Shown here in pieces: positions 20,931 to 30,159 of a stretch of 30,159 nucleotides of DNA (positions within the stretch are counted from its first letter, which is position 1; each line of letters begins with the position of its first letter). Source of the stretch: Sperchopsis tessellata (Eukaryota; Arthropoda; Insecta; Coleoptera; Hydrophilidae); assembly GCA_033557685.1 (NCBI GenBank), contig JAWQRN010000408.1, forward strand, positions 1 to 30,159, read 5' to 3'. The position numbers and the translations under genes were made by a program. A model generated the notes under the pieces. It did not search any database. It was not told the DNA's origin and was given only the letters and a program-made list of their open reading frames with translations.

Positions 20931-23411
20931 ATCCGTGTACACACAGAAACATATATGTACACTTAAATGCAACGAAGTATGTATATATGATTTTTATCAA
21001 CAGAGCTCCTCTCTAACTTTGTAAACTACTTTATGTGGAACTGTTAGTAGTGCTAATAGCTTTAGGTTTAAGCGCTTTATAACCAAAAAAACAAACAAGC
21101 AGACAGTTATGGCAGTATTTCACGTTTAACAGATGCCTTAACTTCATCTTTCTTTAATTTTAATCCATCTGACAACAAAATTTATATACTGGTCCAAGTT
21201 CTAAATTAATATACTTTAATTGGATATGATGAAGCTATCTGCAAAAATGACATTTTCCTTCAATTTTTAAAATTTCCTACAAAGAAAGAAGTTTCATGTA
21301 TCACATGTAATGTTGCGGCAAAGAAAAAGTTTCGAACTTTTATTAAATTTTAGTTGAATGCCACTATTTTTCAGTTTTTGATCAAACGATAGAAATGTAA
21401 GAAATTTGATCTTGGTGCGATATAGAAGTGCATTTTACTACAAAGAAACCCAGCTTTACAATTCGCAATTCCACTTTGAAAGTTTGGTGGACAAGTTTTC
21501 AGCACATTAAAAGGGGATTCTATTCTATTCCATATTGCAGTAGTTTGAAGTTGTTTTTTCGTGTGTTCCAGTTTGTTCGAATGTAAGAATTTTATTTTTA
21601 AAATAGTAAAAGTTGCACACAAACCTGTATAATAGAAGGTTATTCTTTTCGTATTTTTTTCGAGAAATTACGATAATAAATCCTTAATGCTAACAATTTT
21701 ATACGAGGAATGCCTTTGCTTCACCCCCAATCTGGATGGTATTTTCGGGTAAATAAATATTATTTTTGAATAGAAATAATGAATGTTGGAAAGTTTCGAG
21801 GTAAGTTCTGTGGATGACAGTCGCTGTAATAACAAACTTTTGATTTGTAATAAGCACGTTGCATTTTGAGAAAATTTCTTGAATTTTTCATAAATTGAAA
21901 GCAAAAGAAGATACCAGAAAGATGTTCTTAATGAGAATGGACATAATAAAACTAGAGGTAATTGATATTGTATTTCCTTTTTGCAATATATGAAGCAAAA
22001 ACAGATCAAAATAACTATTGGCCAATATAAATACATACATACTTGTTTTCTGAAAAAGTTATCATGAACGAAATTGTGTTTTTTTATTAACTGTTCAGAT
22101 ATATTTCTATTAATAAATTCAGTATTATGGAATGTAGAAGAAGAATAATGGATGCAGTTATTAATTGAGGGAAGGGATATTTTAGGCTAGATCAGCTAGA
22201 GCTATAGTGGGCCTTTCTAATGTTTTTATTTGTGTCTCATGAGATATTGAAGTTACACGGCTTTAGATAATGTGCTATTTCAAGATAATTCTGGAGTACA
22301 TCAGTATTCTTGGATTAATATGGAGGGTGGAATGTATGGCAACTAGATGAGAGATTAACATTTGAAGTCCAGAGATAGTCATGTAGGAAATATAAGAAGA
22401 CCTATGTCAACTATTTGAATAATCGAAAGATGATCTACTAAAGTGACAAAATCTTCAATCAATAAATCAGGAACCGTATGGGAACCATAATGCCAATATA
22501 CTGAGTTATCTATGGTCTATATAAATGTATTTTTTAAATTAATTTTCATTTAATGATATGTGTATTAATGTATTTGAATTTCTATTATCCTATATATAAA
22601 TAAAAATTTAAGGTACAAACAAAAAGTGAATTGATTCAAATGTCCCCGTAAATTGACACTGACTACCCTATATTTAACTACTTTCAATACAATAATGCAA
22701 TTACCTACCATTAATATCCGAAATAGCGGCAATTTGTCAGTTTAAGGGTACATGAATTTTCAATCTAAATGATGAACTATGATTGGTTATTTAACAATTT
22801 CCTTCCATTGTTCCTTTCTGGAATGGGAAATCCCCAACTGCGGTACAAAGAGCCAAAGTTGATAGCAATATATTGGGAATTTATTTTGTATCAAGCATTT
22901 CTTTATCATCCATCTTTCCATTTTCCAATTGAATATTTTAACTTACGTTTCCCGTTTTACAAGAAAGAATTTTTCCAAACACCACCAAATGCATTTTCTT
23001 TTTCCAGACGAGTAATACGAGTAGCAGGTGCACGGTAGGCTTTTACTTAAAAATAATTAGTAGTTTTACTTCTAATTAACATAAATTGGGTAGAAATGAG
23101 CTTTAAAGCTTTTAAAATTGCGAGTAAATATGGGTTTTAAAATACTCTGGGGAAAGTGATGTATGCTGATCAGGTTTTGTATATGTGGTCTATAGGGAGA
23201 AGCAAATGATGGGAAAATGGTTTATTGTAACACATTATCTTAATGAGAAAATTAGTGCATAGTTCACTCGTGGGTAGTTTTATTAACTTGGTTTGTTTTA
23301 GAGTACTTCTTGTGTGAAGGAGAAATAAAAAAATTACTCCGTGTATGTAGGTGAAGGCCTAACTTGGCCACTTTATATTCATTCCTAATTCAGTACATAG
23401 GCTTACACGGC
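20931..23411. other. 2.5 kb with no recognised gene
   Basis: The longest blank stretch. Frames of 83-122 codons occur (21371-21622 and 21668-22036 on the minus strand; 22769-23038 plus) but none shows a domain, and their biased aromatic/lysine content fits AT-rich noncoding DNA. The 22769-23038 frame (YDWLFNNFLPLFLSG... RRVIRVAGAR) is the least random-looking, but I have no basis for calling it a gene. Confidence 0.45.
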
Positions 23412-23612
23412 CACACTAAATATATCACGTTTTCCGGAAGATAATCGTGTATTGGCTTTAATTTTTCCCCTGCAACGGTGGACGCGTTGCAGGGGAAATT
23501 ATCAAGACATGTAGCTCTTAAAAGTGCTAATTATATATTGCCATGTAGCTATGAAAAGTTCTAGATGCAGGTGCCGACCAGCTCTAAAAACTGCTATTTA
23601 TAGCGTGGTCGG
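23412..23612. repeat. Left arm of a ~200-bp inverted repeat around a PLE relic
   Basis: Its reverse complement matches 24836-25025 in the same order: GCCGA(C/T)CAGCTC, GCCATGTA, CTTGATAAT, CCCCTGCAACG, AAAGCCAA(T/C)ACACG and TCCGGAAAAC. Similarity is about 80% by eye, with an extra inverted piece in the middle (the 23464-23498 hairpin). In Penelope-like elements terminal repeats in inverted orientation are common, and this arm lies just downstream of the PLE C-terminus, where a 3' terminal repeat is expected. Confidence 0.7.
23464..23498. other. Perfect 14-bp hairpin within the left arm
   Basis: TTTCCCCTGCAACG, loop GTGGACG, then CGTTGCAGGGGAAA: a perfect 14-bp stem with a seven-base loop. 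The string CCCCTGCAACGGTGGACG (23467-23484) recurs exactly at 24942-24959 in the right arm, but there the closing half is absent. In the right arm the same bases occupy the place of stem II of a hammerhead-like fold. Confidence 0.9.
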
Positions 23613-23639
23613 GCACCAATAGCAATCCTTCTTAATTCA

Positions 23640-24425
23640 GTACTTAGACCCTCTTTGCAATTGTAGGCGCCCACTCTTCTATTGACCGATAAGATCCCAA
23701 CAGGGCATGTCCCTTACAAAGCTTGGCAAATTCGATAAAATAGCTTTCCAAGAGGACTCTTTTATTATCATAGGGAAGTAATCTGCAGATTGGGTGAGAA
23801 TTTGTGTGCCCTTAAAGATAATATCATGGCCTGTTTTTAATTTATGTTCTGCTAATGTAGATATAGAAAAATGTTTGAGACGGGTTTGCCTTTCGTGTTT
23901 TCTACAACAAGTGGAGACCGTTCTTTTTGTCGGACCTGTATACACTAAGCTAATTTTTCATACTCCAGCGGATTGTAAAGTAATCGTATCTTTCGAAGAA
24001 GGAATGATTTCGCTGATTTTGATGGAAGGTCGGAAAAGAGTCATGCTGTAATGTTTGGGGATTAAACGTGCTATCCTCTCTGTGACAAGTAAGCATGGCC
24101 AATAATATCCAGGTTCTAGCTAGGAGGAGAGGTATTTTTAAAACGTTTGATGACGCTTTGTATAACCGAAGATTTGTACCCTTTGGCCATGAGAGTATTC
24201 TTGATCTTACTAAGTGCTTGGGATAAATTATCTTTTCCGCTATGACTGAAAACTCTATAGAATTGAATATTGAAATTTTCTGAGAAGGGTTGTCTGAAGA
24301 TGTGACGTGGAAGCACTTATTAGTGTGCGTGGGCTTGAGATAGACTGAATGTCCCAATGTGCCATCAGCACGTCTTACAACAAGACCGACCAACGACGGG
24401 ACAACGGGATTGCCCCAGAGACCTC
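23640..24425 (-). pseudogene. Penelope-like element: RT end plus GIY-YIG endonuclease
   Basis: This is the C-terminal part of a PLE protein, whose GIY-YIG domain nicks the target DNA. From 24425 leftward: SLVGLVVRRADGTLGHSVYL then KPTHTNKCFHVTSSDNPSQK, the usual LDVxVxRxxDGxLxHxVYRKPTHTxxYLHxxSxHP block at the RT end. A linker follows (SQALSKIKNTLMAKGY...IKRF, about 24240-24140). Then, across a frameshift, SAGVWKI (first half of GIY-YIG), VYTGPTKRTVSTCCRKH (YIG altered to YTG) and STLAEHKLKTGHDIIF, ending about 23680. The expected CxC near the GIY motif seems lost. The upstream RT is cut off at a (TA)n tract. It is flanked by the inverted arms 23412-23612 and 24836-25025. Pseudogene because of frameshifts and truncation. 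Confidence 0.85.
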
Positions 24426-24442
24426 AAGTTCCATTGGGAATT

Positions 24443-24444
<2 letters not shown>

Positions 24445-24477
<33 letters not shown>
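24445..24477. repeat. (TA)n microsatellite
   Basis: About 16 TA units between the 3' end of the LINE fragment on its right and the truncated PLE frame on its left. It is probably the simple-repeat tail or target of the LINE insertion. Confidence 0.95.
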
Positions 24478-24479
<2 letters not shown>

Positions 24480-24480
<1 letters not shown>

Positions 24481-24850
24481 TACAGCCTATTATCAAGCCT
24501 TGTCCTCCTATTGTCTTGGCCACCAAATATACCGATCCTGTGCAGATCTCTGCTAGTTCCTATTCTTTAACATGGTCTCTGCATCTTTCTGTACGTTATC
24601 CTTCCACCATGTCCTTCATATTTCCCTGCTTCTAATTCTCATTAAGTTACACTTCATAATTCTCCTAGGTACTCGTTCTTCTGGCATCCTTTCGACGTGC
24701 CCAGCTCATCTCAGTCGTTGCTCTCCCACAAAGCTCCACCCGTCATTCTCCCTTATTGGTCCATATATACTTCTTAGAACTCTTCTTTCTAAGATGGCTA
24801 ACATCTCCTTAGTTCTAATTGTGAACGCCCATACTATGCTTAGCACTTTT
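24480..24850 (-). pseudogene. LINE RT C-terminus and 3' end
   Basis: From about 24845 leftward: WAFTIRTKEMLAILERRVLR then SIYGPIREN, matching the LINE block TLTKxxExxLxxFERRxLRxIYGPxxEN. Then, after a frame change, GHVERMPEERVPRRIMKCNL, the LGHVxRMxxxRxPKxxL block, and a degraded RPxxRWxDxVxxD end. It finishes at the (TA)n tract, as expected of the 3' end of an RTE/Jockey-like LINE. It seems inserted between the right inverted arm and the PLE frame. The left boundary is clear; the right boundary with the arm (24836-24860) is blurred. Confidence 0.75.
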
Positions 24851-25025
24851 TGGAGCTGATCGGCATCTGAATCTATCACTTTTCAGAGTTACATGGCAAT
24901 CTATAATTATAACTTTTAAAAGCTATATGTCTTGATAATATCCCCTGCAACGGTGGACGAAATATCGGCAAAAACAAAAGCCAACACACGGTTATCTCCC
25001 GGAAAACCTGAAGATATATTCATTG
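24836..25025. repeat. Right arm of the inverted repeat around the PLE relic
   Basis: This is the inverted partner of 23412-23612. It contains CTTGATAATATCCCCTGCAA then CGGTGGACGAAATATCGGC (24931-24969) and CACACGGTTATCTCCCGGAA. Lying upstream of the minus-strand PLE relic, it occupies the place of an inverted 5' terminal repeat. The plus strand at 24931-24972 weakly resembles a decayed hammerhead. Confidence 0.7.
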
Positions 25026-26349
25026 TTTATACACTACTAGCGAAAATAGTTTCACAACAAGATTTTTATGTCGATTATATGGTTCGAAAAATTGTCTATT
25101 ACACTAATATTGGCTTCCATTTATAATATGGCATACTCTTTAAGGGTGCCTACCCTGAAGTACAAAAGCTTGCTATCGCCCCAAAGAATATTATAAAAAT
25201 TAGTTTTGATATATGGATATACAAGTGAAAACTTTTTTTATTGGTAAATGAAATTATTGCTGCTGGAAAATTATCAGGTCCATAGGGCGAATATAGTAGA
25301 TGACTAGATTCATAGCGTAAAGGCAGACTTTTTATTAAAATCAAAAATGCATTACAAGGGAAAGTGTTTTGCTTTGGATGAAGTAGTCAAATATGTTGAA
25401 CGATATTTACAGAGTTGCCATGTGATATTAGTTTAAGGGTGTGGGATAGCTGAAATAATAACCTGAATTATCATGTAAGCTCAAAAGGGACTTATGTAGA
25501 ATATTAAAGGGTTGTTAATGATGTATGGGTTTCCATTGTACCTAGTTAGAAAACATAAAAATACGCTCTCAAATTTCAAATTTTAATCTACCAGTGTTAA
25601 ATTTTTGAACGCTCACTACCTAAAATTACAGTAGAAACAGATGTTAATGACATTTAGATAACATTCGACATATATATTTCGGACGTACGACTGCATAAGA
25701 TAAATTTAAGTTGACCTTCAATATTTAACTGCTACAAATTTAGGGTTACATTTTAATAATGGATACAACAATAACGCATATAGGTCTAGCGAACAAATAT
25801 GTGATTTTAAATAGTAAATTTAAGGGCCTAATGTGAAAATGTATATTCAAATTAAAATAACGTTAGTTTATTATATCCTGAAGATAAAGTACAGTATAAA
25901 GCTAGAAGTTTCAACAATAAAGCTTCGTCGGATATTCTCAAACACTGATGCCTTTCCAAACATCCAATATACACACAAACGGTGTATAAATATAAATCAA
26001 CTATAAAAACGTCCGTCAAATGTCAGTGCGAACAAAAGGGACTCAGATAAAATCAAATGGAAACATATTGACAAGCGGTGCTGTAATATATATGGAGTTT
26101 ATATAAGAAAGATGTAGGTATGCATTATTCTTTATTTTGCGTTCTGTTTTTTGGCATTTGTCTATATAATAAGGTAAACAACTGTTTCAAAAATACAAAG
26201 TCCTATTTAAAATAACAGGTTGTAGTCAAATTATTACTCTTTATGAAGGACAAATCTAGTGCCACCCCACTGATAGCCCCTCTTGTTGAAACCGTCATAT
26301 TAAGATTGGTTGCAAAATTTATTATTTATATGTAATAATTTTATTATTT
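25026..26349. other. 1.3 kb with no recognised gene
   Basis: If the PLE N-terminal fragment to the right and the C-terminal fragment to the left were one element, the RT core should lie here on the minus strand. I could not find motif A or YADD, so either it has decayed beyond recognition or the two are separate copies. Confidence 0.45.
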
Positions 26350-27420
26350 CTACTTATTTCTAAAGTTATATCCTTCCAATGCAAAGTAGGAGTTACAATA
26401 TGATATCCCTAGCATCGTGTACCGAACATTAAATGTAACATTAACTTTGGCAGTATGCAATTTATCGTTTCGAGGACAGATAGAGACTGTGGAACAGTTG
26501 TTTAACTTAAAAACAACGGGTTTAATAGGGCAACCACCTTTAAGGATTTTGGGAATTTCATAAAGCCTATGTAAGAATGGGTTCTTAGGGGTGACCTTAT
26601 ATGTTTCTGTAAAGGGAGTATTACAATAAGATATGACACAGCGAAAAGCGCTCATTGGTACGGCTGGATTTGATCGTCATAAAACAATTTTCTTTCAAGA
26701 AAGATTCCACATTATTTATATAATGAGATTTATCCTAATTTATGACACAAGGATCTTTATCAGCCTTTATGATACGGAGTTTTAAGGGATAGGATGACAA
26801 ATATGTCGTCTTCTGGAGAAGGAAACCTTTTAATAATATACTCAATGTAAATTGCCAAACTCATAGCAATATAAGGATTAAGATTAGAAGAAGGCGAATG
26901 TTGGAGACCTAGTTCTAAAACTGACAGCTCACAAACCAGAATAGTCCCGCCTGATACATTCAAAATTTTCGAATGAAAACGACGAGTTTGAGAGATAGGC
27001 TCTGAAAATATCCACTCCCAGAAATGTGTGATTGGGTTAAATCGAAAACAAAGGAATAATTATAAGTAGGAGGAACGAAGGTAATAAAATAGGGGCCGAA
27101 ATATAATCTGTTGAATTTAATATAAAGTTTTGTGACTGTACTATGACTAAAAATGGACTGTATTGGTATATCAGCAATGTCCTCCATTACTTGCCTAGCA
27201 GACGTTAACAATGGGTGCGTGGTAATGCTGTGTAGAATTTATTTGAAAATTATTTAATAAATTATGAAAGTTGGTATTGTCTGAAATAGTAATTAAAAAG
27301 TCGTGGAAGCTATTATTAAATATAGAAAAAGTACGTAGGCGTGATGATCTGTTACTAAATGATGGAAGGGTAAAATCATGGATGGTAAAAGCAAATTGGT
27401 TTGTATACTAAAAAGTATAC
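26350..27420 (-). pseudogene. Penelope-like element: N-terminal region and start of RT
   Basis: From 27211 leftward, an open segment with FNRLYFGPYFITFVPPTYN leads into the next frame (26963-26760): LSVLELGLQHSPSSNLNPYI then AMSLAIYIEYIIKRFPSPED. This resembles the PLE N-terminal domain (xxLxLGLxFxPS... then a helix ending in a leucine/proline-rich step). After a frameshift, 26655-26350 has NPFLHRLYEIPKILKGGCPI then KPVVFKLNN, the PLE RT entry block RLYGLPKIHKxxxPLRPIVSxxNS. It stops before RT motif A. It is on the same strand as the C-terminal PLE fragment 2 kb to the left. The N-terminal assignment is weaker than the RT block. Confidence 0.6.
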
Positions 27421-27984
27421 GATAATGGCATTACTGATATACGTGAGCAAATATTATTTTCTAAAACTCAGTATCATAAATTTTGGTTATGATGGTGTAT
27501 GTTGCCATTGCCGTCATTAATGTAAACAGATTGAATTTATATTATAACAATTGTGGAAAGACGACAGACGTTTCTGTTAAAATGAATAGCATCCACTAAA
27601 TAGCTAATTTCTGTTTAATGTGAAATATTGTTCCAGGTAACGAGCGTTTGACTCCGGCGAAAGTAATTTCAACAAAAAGATTAATTTTAATATAATAATT
27701 TAAAAATTCAATAACAACGTGCATGATATCTTTGATCTCACCTAAACAGGCTCTAAGCGATGGAAGTGTAAGTAGCTGATTATCTACTCTTCCCAGAGAT
27801 TGAGCTTCTTAAATTCGTTAACCCAATTGTTCTGAATCAACTTTAAATTGTAGGTCCACTTATACTTCTAGCACATAATAAGAATAAGAAGAGGAAAAGG
27901 CCTTATTTCAGGAATGGAATGAAGAGGCTTAAAAAAGAAATAAGAGCATGTACCATGGCTATAGAAAGACATTCAGGATTTTTT
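27421..27984. other. No recognised gene
   Basis: AT-rich; the 3' part may contain the unrecognisable N-terminus of the hAT fragment that follows. Confidence 0.45.
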
Positions 27985-28330
27985 TTACCTATTTCCCGAT
28001 ATACAAAATAAATTCATTAAAATCCTATCTGATACTGAATGAAAAAATAAATTGTCAGTTACAAAATATTTCATTATTCTCCATCATTATGGATACACTC
28101 AAGATATATCAAAAGTAGATTCATTGAGAAGAATCTTTAGGTATGTAAAAAGAAACTATAGCTGAATAATATTTTAAACAATTGAAGTAAAAGAGGACTT
28201 AGTTGATTTAATAATTAAACATCTTGAGAAAAGAGGATTTAATTTGTTAAAACTCAGTGGATAATCATATGATAGAGTAGTTAATATGTCTGGTATACAC
28301 ATGGGTTCAAAGAACGAATTTTGATAAAAC
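27985..28330 (+). pseudogene. Second ZMYM1-type hAT transposase fragment
   Basis: Across shifting plus frames: IFPDIQNKFIKILSDTE (usual YLSPxIQNEFIxIL), SVTKYFIIL and YTQDISKVDSLRRIFRYVKR (usual AKYFSIILDxTPDISHxDQLxxxxRYVK), then EVKEDLVDLIIKHLEKRGFN, LLKLSG-stop-SYDRVVNMSGIHMGS, matching the LxxCRGQSYDNASNMSGxYxG block with the catalytic Asp of SYDN kept. It overlaps in content with the 12.9-kb copy at the KYFSII block but extends further, so the two are separate insertions of related elements. The remainder of the transposase after 28330 is not recognised. Confidence 0.75.
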
Positions 28331-28899
28331 ATTATTATACATTTGATTCTTAATTACTTTATAAAAAACGTACCAACTGTGGAATCTTTTCATAACATTT
28401 TAGAATAATTGAACTGACAGTAGGCCAGTCATAAATGGGAAACAAGTAAATATCTCTGAAGCGATCATGTCTGATTATTTACTAGAATTCAAATTCATTG
28501 TTACGAATCCAACCTACGCTATAAATTTTAGTAGTTTTAATTAGTTATAGTTGTATATAATAATTAATGTTAGGATGTATTTTATTTTAATTCTAAAACT
28601 TTTGACTAGTAAAAGAAACCTTTTTTTGGCATGAAACAGCTAAGGCAAACGAGAGGCGTCATTGTACGACCGAATCGAGAGCATCTGTTAGACATTAGAG
28701 TGGCGTTCGCGCTAATATTTCGACATATGGTTTAGATTTAGTAGAGTAAAGGGCCAGTTTTAAGAAATCGGGCTTTTGTGGTCGTTGGGTCAGTGTATCT
28801 GTTAGTCATTAGCGAAGCACCAACGGTTATTTTAGGAGCGATGTAAAACGTTTGAACGGATGTCGCAGGCACTGGCTTTCTCGGGCAAAGTGGACCCAA
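28331..28899. other. No recognised gene; imperfect short repeat
   Basis: From about 28640 the sequence becomes visibly richer in CpG. ATCTGTTAG(A/T)CATTAG(A/C)G occurs at about 28683 and 28797. No ORF. Confidence 0.45.
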
Positions 28900-29411
28900 A
28901 GAAGCGTGTGACAAAGTTCAAAGACATTGTTATTGGTTAGGCTGTTTGAAGGGGGGTAGTTTTCTTATTGGTTCTCACTTGATGCTAGATGTTTTGGTGT
29001 AATTAAAAACGCAAAGGGAAAGGTTAGTTAATAGCAAGCCAGCGAACGAACCAGACCTAAATTATGTAACTCTCACCCGAATAGGCCTGTAGTCTGAATT
29101 GACCTTTAATAGTTTTAATAATATTTTCTGGTAAAAGGTTTAACAAGTTCGCGTGCTCTAACATTTCTATACACATTTTCGTAACCCTTATTTCGAAACC
29201 GTGCGTGATATAGTTCTTGTATTTTAAATAATTCATTAAAAGTGCTCGAATATCGGCGCGCGTGAAGTGTCATTTATAATTTTATGGTGTTTTCAGCAAA
29301 TATACATGCGTCTAGCAAATTGCAGGGATCTCCACGCATCTGAGCCTACTAGTACCCCTCCAATAAAGAAAGTATTTGCTCCATGGTAACTTTTTTGACG
29401 TCGGGGTAAGT
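28900..29411 (+). promoter_or_regulatory. Possible promoter/first-exon region of a gene to the right
   Basis: Two inverted CCAAT boxes (ATTGG at 28932-28936 and 28967-28971) precede a CpG-richer stretch. A TTTTCAG acceptor-like site ends at 29296, and a good donor-like GGGGTAAGT (GTAAGT at 29406-29411) follows. Between them an open run of 30 codons (29297-29386) reads QIYMRLANCRDLHASEPTST then PPIKKVFAPW before a stop. None of this proves a gene. It could equally be a transposon end, and no TATA box or initiator is clear. Confidence 0.2.
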
Positions 29412-29570
29412 GATTGAACATATTGATACCAGAGTGAACTTTATAGACGGATTAAGCGACGGATTAATCGTAGAACTTCGAACGGAATCGAACAGACAGC
29501 CTCTCTATCTCTCCACGCGAATTTATTCTTAATTATTTTTTATCTGTAACTGTTTCATATTTTCGCGCCT

Positions 29571-29810
29571 GCTTCTTCGGTGTTAGGGTGTTTTATTTTT
29601 CAGCAAGTTTTGTCATAATAACGTGTGATACTACACGACCATTGTAATCCATAATTTTAGCTATAATTTATTCACGATATATTTTCATGGGCTTCTTTTA
29701 TGTTAGGGTATACTTTTTTCAGCGAATTTTGTCGAAAGAGCGCGTAACTTTACGCGTACATTTGTAATTTATCTTTAAGATTTCTTTTATTTTATGTTCT
29801 ATTTTCATTT
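29571..29810 (+). repeat. Diverged tandem duplication, 120-bp period
   Basis: Unit 1 (29571-29690) and unit 2 (29691-29810) share, at a constant 120-bp offset, TTCTTxxxTGTTAGGGT, a pyrimidine run ending TTTTTCAGC, (A/G)A(A/G)TTTTGTC, CGYGTRAYWYTACRCG and ATTTGTAAT-like blocks. A weaker third trace may be TGGTGTTTTCAGCAAAT near 29285. Each unit carries a polypyrimidine-AG string like a splice acceptor. No known family recognised. Confidence 0.65.
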
Positions 29811-30159
29811 ATAACTCTCTCGCCAATATCCGTACAACGGTAGCGCTGTTATCGGTGTTTGTGTCCAACGGGGGCCCGGTGTCGCCACGCCAGCCACCTT
29901 CGTTGTATTTTTGTTCTTTTTTCCAAATTTATTGGTTATTTTGGCATTACGACTTAACCCTTTCACAGCCGGAAGAACAGTATTTTCTAACTCGCGGAAG
30001 CTCCAGGAAGGAAATTCGACTGATATAATTGGTCGCTAAATACCTTATGCGAGCTCTGGAATATCATACCTGGCGCAACCTTAACCTAAACCTAAAATAC
30101 GCACGATACGTGAAGGCAGGCGACGTCAGACTTTCGTTCTTCACAGGCCTAGTTTTTTC
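29811..30159. other. CpG-richer right edge, no gene recognised
   Basis: Contains GGTAGCGCTGTTATCGG and a GC-rich CAACGGGGGCCCGGTGTCGC segment. No open frame or known repeat. The composition differs from the AT-rich bulk of the window. Confidence 0.4.

Noticed and set aside
21668..22036. 122-codon minus-strand ORF with a hydrophobic start
   Set aside because: The N-terminal FCFIYC-type hydrophobicity follows from T-rich DNA; no domain or splice context supports a membrane protein.
22769..23038. 89-codon plus-strand ORF
   Set aside because: Looks less random than its neighbours but has no recognisable domain; left as unsupported.
30078..30096. CCTTAACCTAAACCTAAA, resembling the insect telomere repeat (TTAGG)n
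   Set aside because: Only three imperfect units in a non-repetitive context; too short to call telomeric.
1..30159. CRISPR array, bacterial operons, riboswitches, tRNA genes
   Set aside because: No regularly spaced repeats, no ribosome-binding-site/ORF organisation, and no GGTTCRANTCC-type B box with a cloverleaf found; the window is eukaryotic.

Overview
This is AT-rich nuclear DNA from an animal, most likely an insect or another arthropod. It contains no intact host gene that I can support. The evidence is the assortment of eukaryotic transposon families (Penelope-like, RTE-like and Jockey-like retroelements; pogo, mariner, Tc1 and hAT DNA transposons; a 5S-like SINE), the (TA)n microsatellites, and the absence of any open frame longer than about 150 codons. 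Every recognisable coding stretch is a transposon relic broken by stops and frameshifts. Family calls come from protein motifs read by eye, not from searches.

Layout, left to right. 0.57-1.35 kb: a Penelope-like (PLE) reverse-transcriptase fragment on the minus strand, with a hammerhead-ribozyme-like sequence just downstream of it. 1.5-2.6 kb: two different non-LTR RT fragments on opposite strands. 3.47-5.4 kb: a pogo-like element with a nearly complete but broken transposase, followed by a mariner scrap. 6.33-6.62 kb: a foldback repeat with a second hammerhead-like core in its loop. 7.07 kb: a Tigger/pogo-like MITE end. 7.85-8.27 kb: a foldback unit built of ATCGACTAATCG motifs. 9.9-11.8 kb: the largest relic, an RTE-like LINE (endonuclease, RT, C-terminus) on the minus strand. 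12.9-14.46 kb: a ZMYM1-type hAT transposase with its 3' end. 14.86-15.64 kb: a mariner transposase. 16.36-17.49 kb: a Tc1-derived palindrome with TA flanks. 18.0-18.7 kb: a LINE C-terminus. 19.03-19.24 kb: a SINE with a target-site duplication. 23.4-25.0 kb: a PLE C-terminal GIY-YIG fragment and a LINE tail enclosed by roughly 200-bp inverted arms. 26.35-27.4 kb: a PLE N-terminal fragment. 28.0-28.3 kb: a second hAT fragment. 28.9-30.16 kb: a segment visibly richer in CpG, with inverted CCAAT boxes, splice-like signals and a 120-bp tandem duplication. This could be the 5' flank of a host gene lying to the right.

No genes act together as a pathway here. The most interesting layer is structural RNA and DNA. 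Hammerhead-like cores sit beside, or in the style of, Penelope-like retroelements, and there are several long palindromic or foldback derivatives (6.3, 7.9, 16.4 and 23.4-25 kb) that could transcribe into long hairpin RNA.
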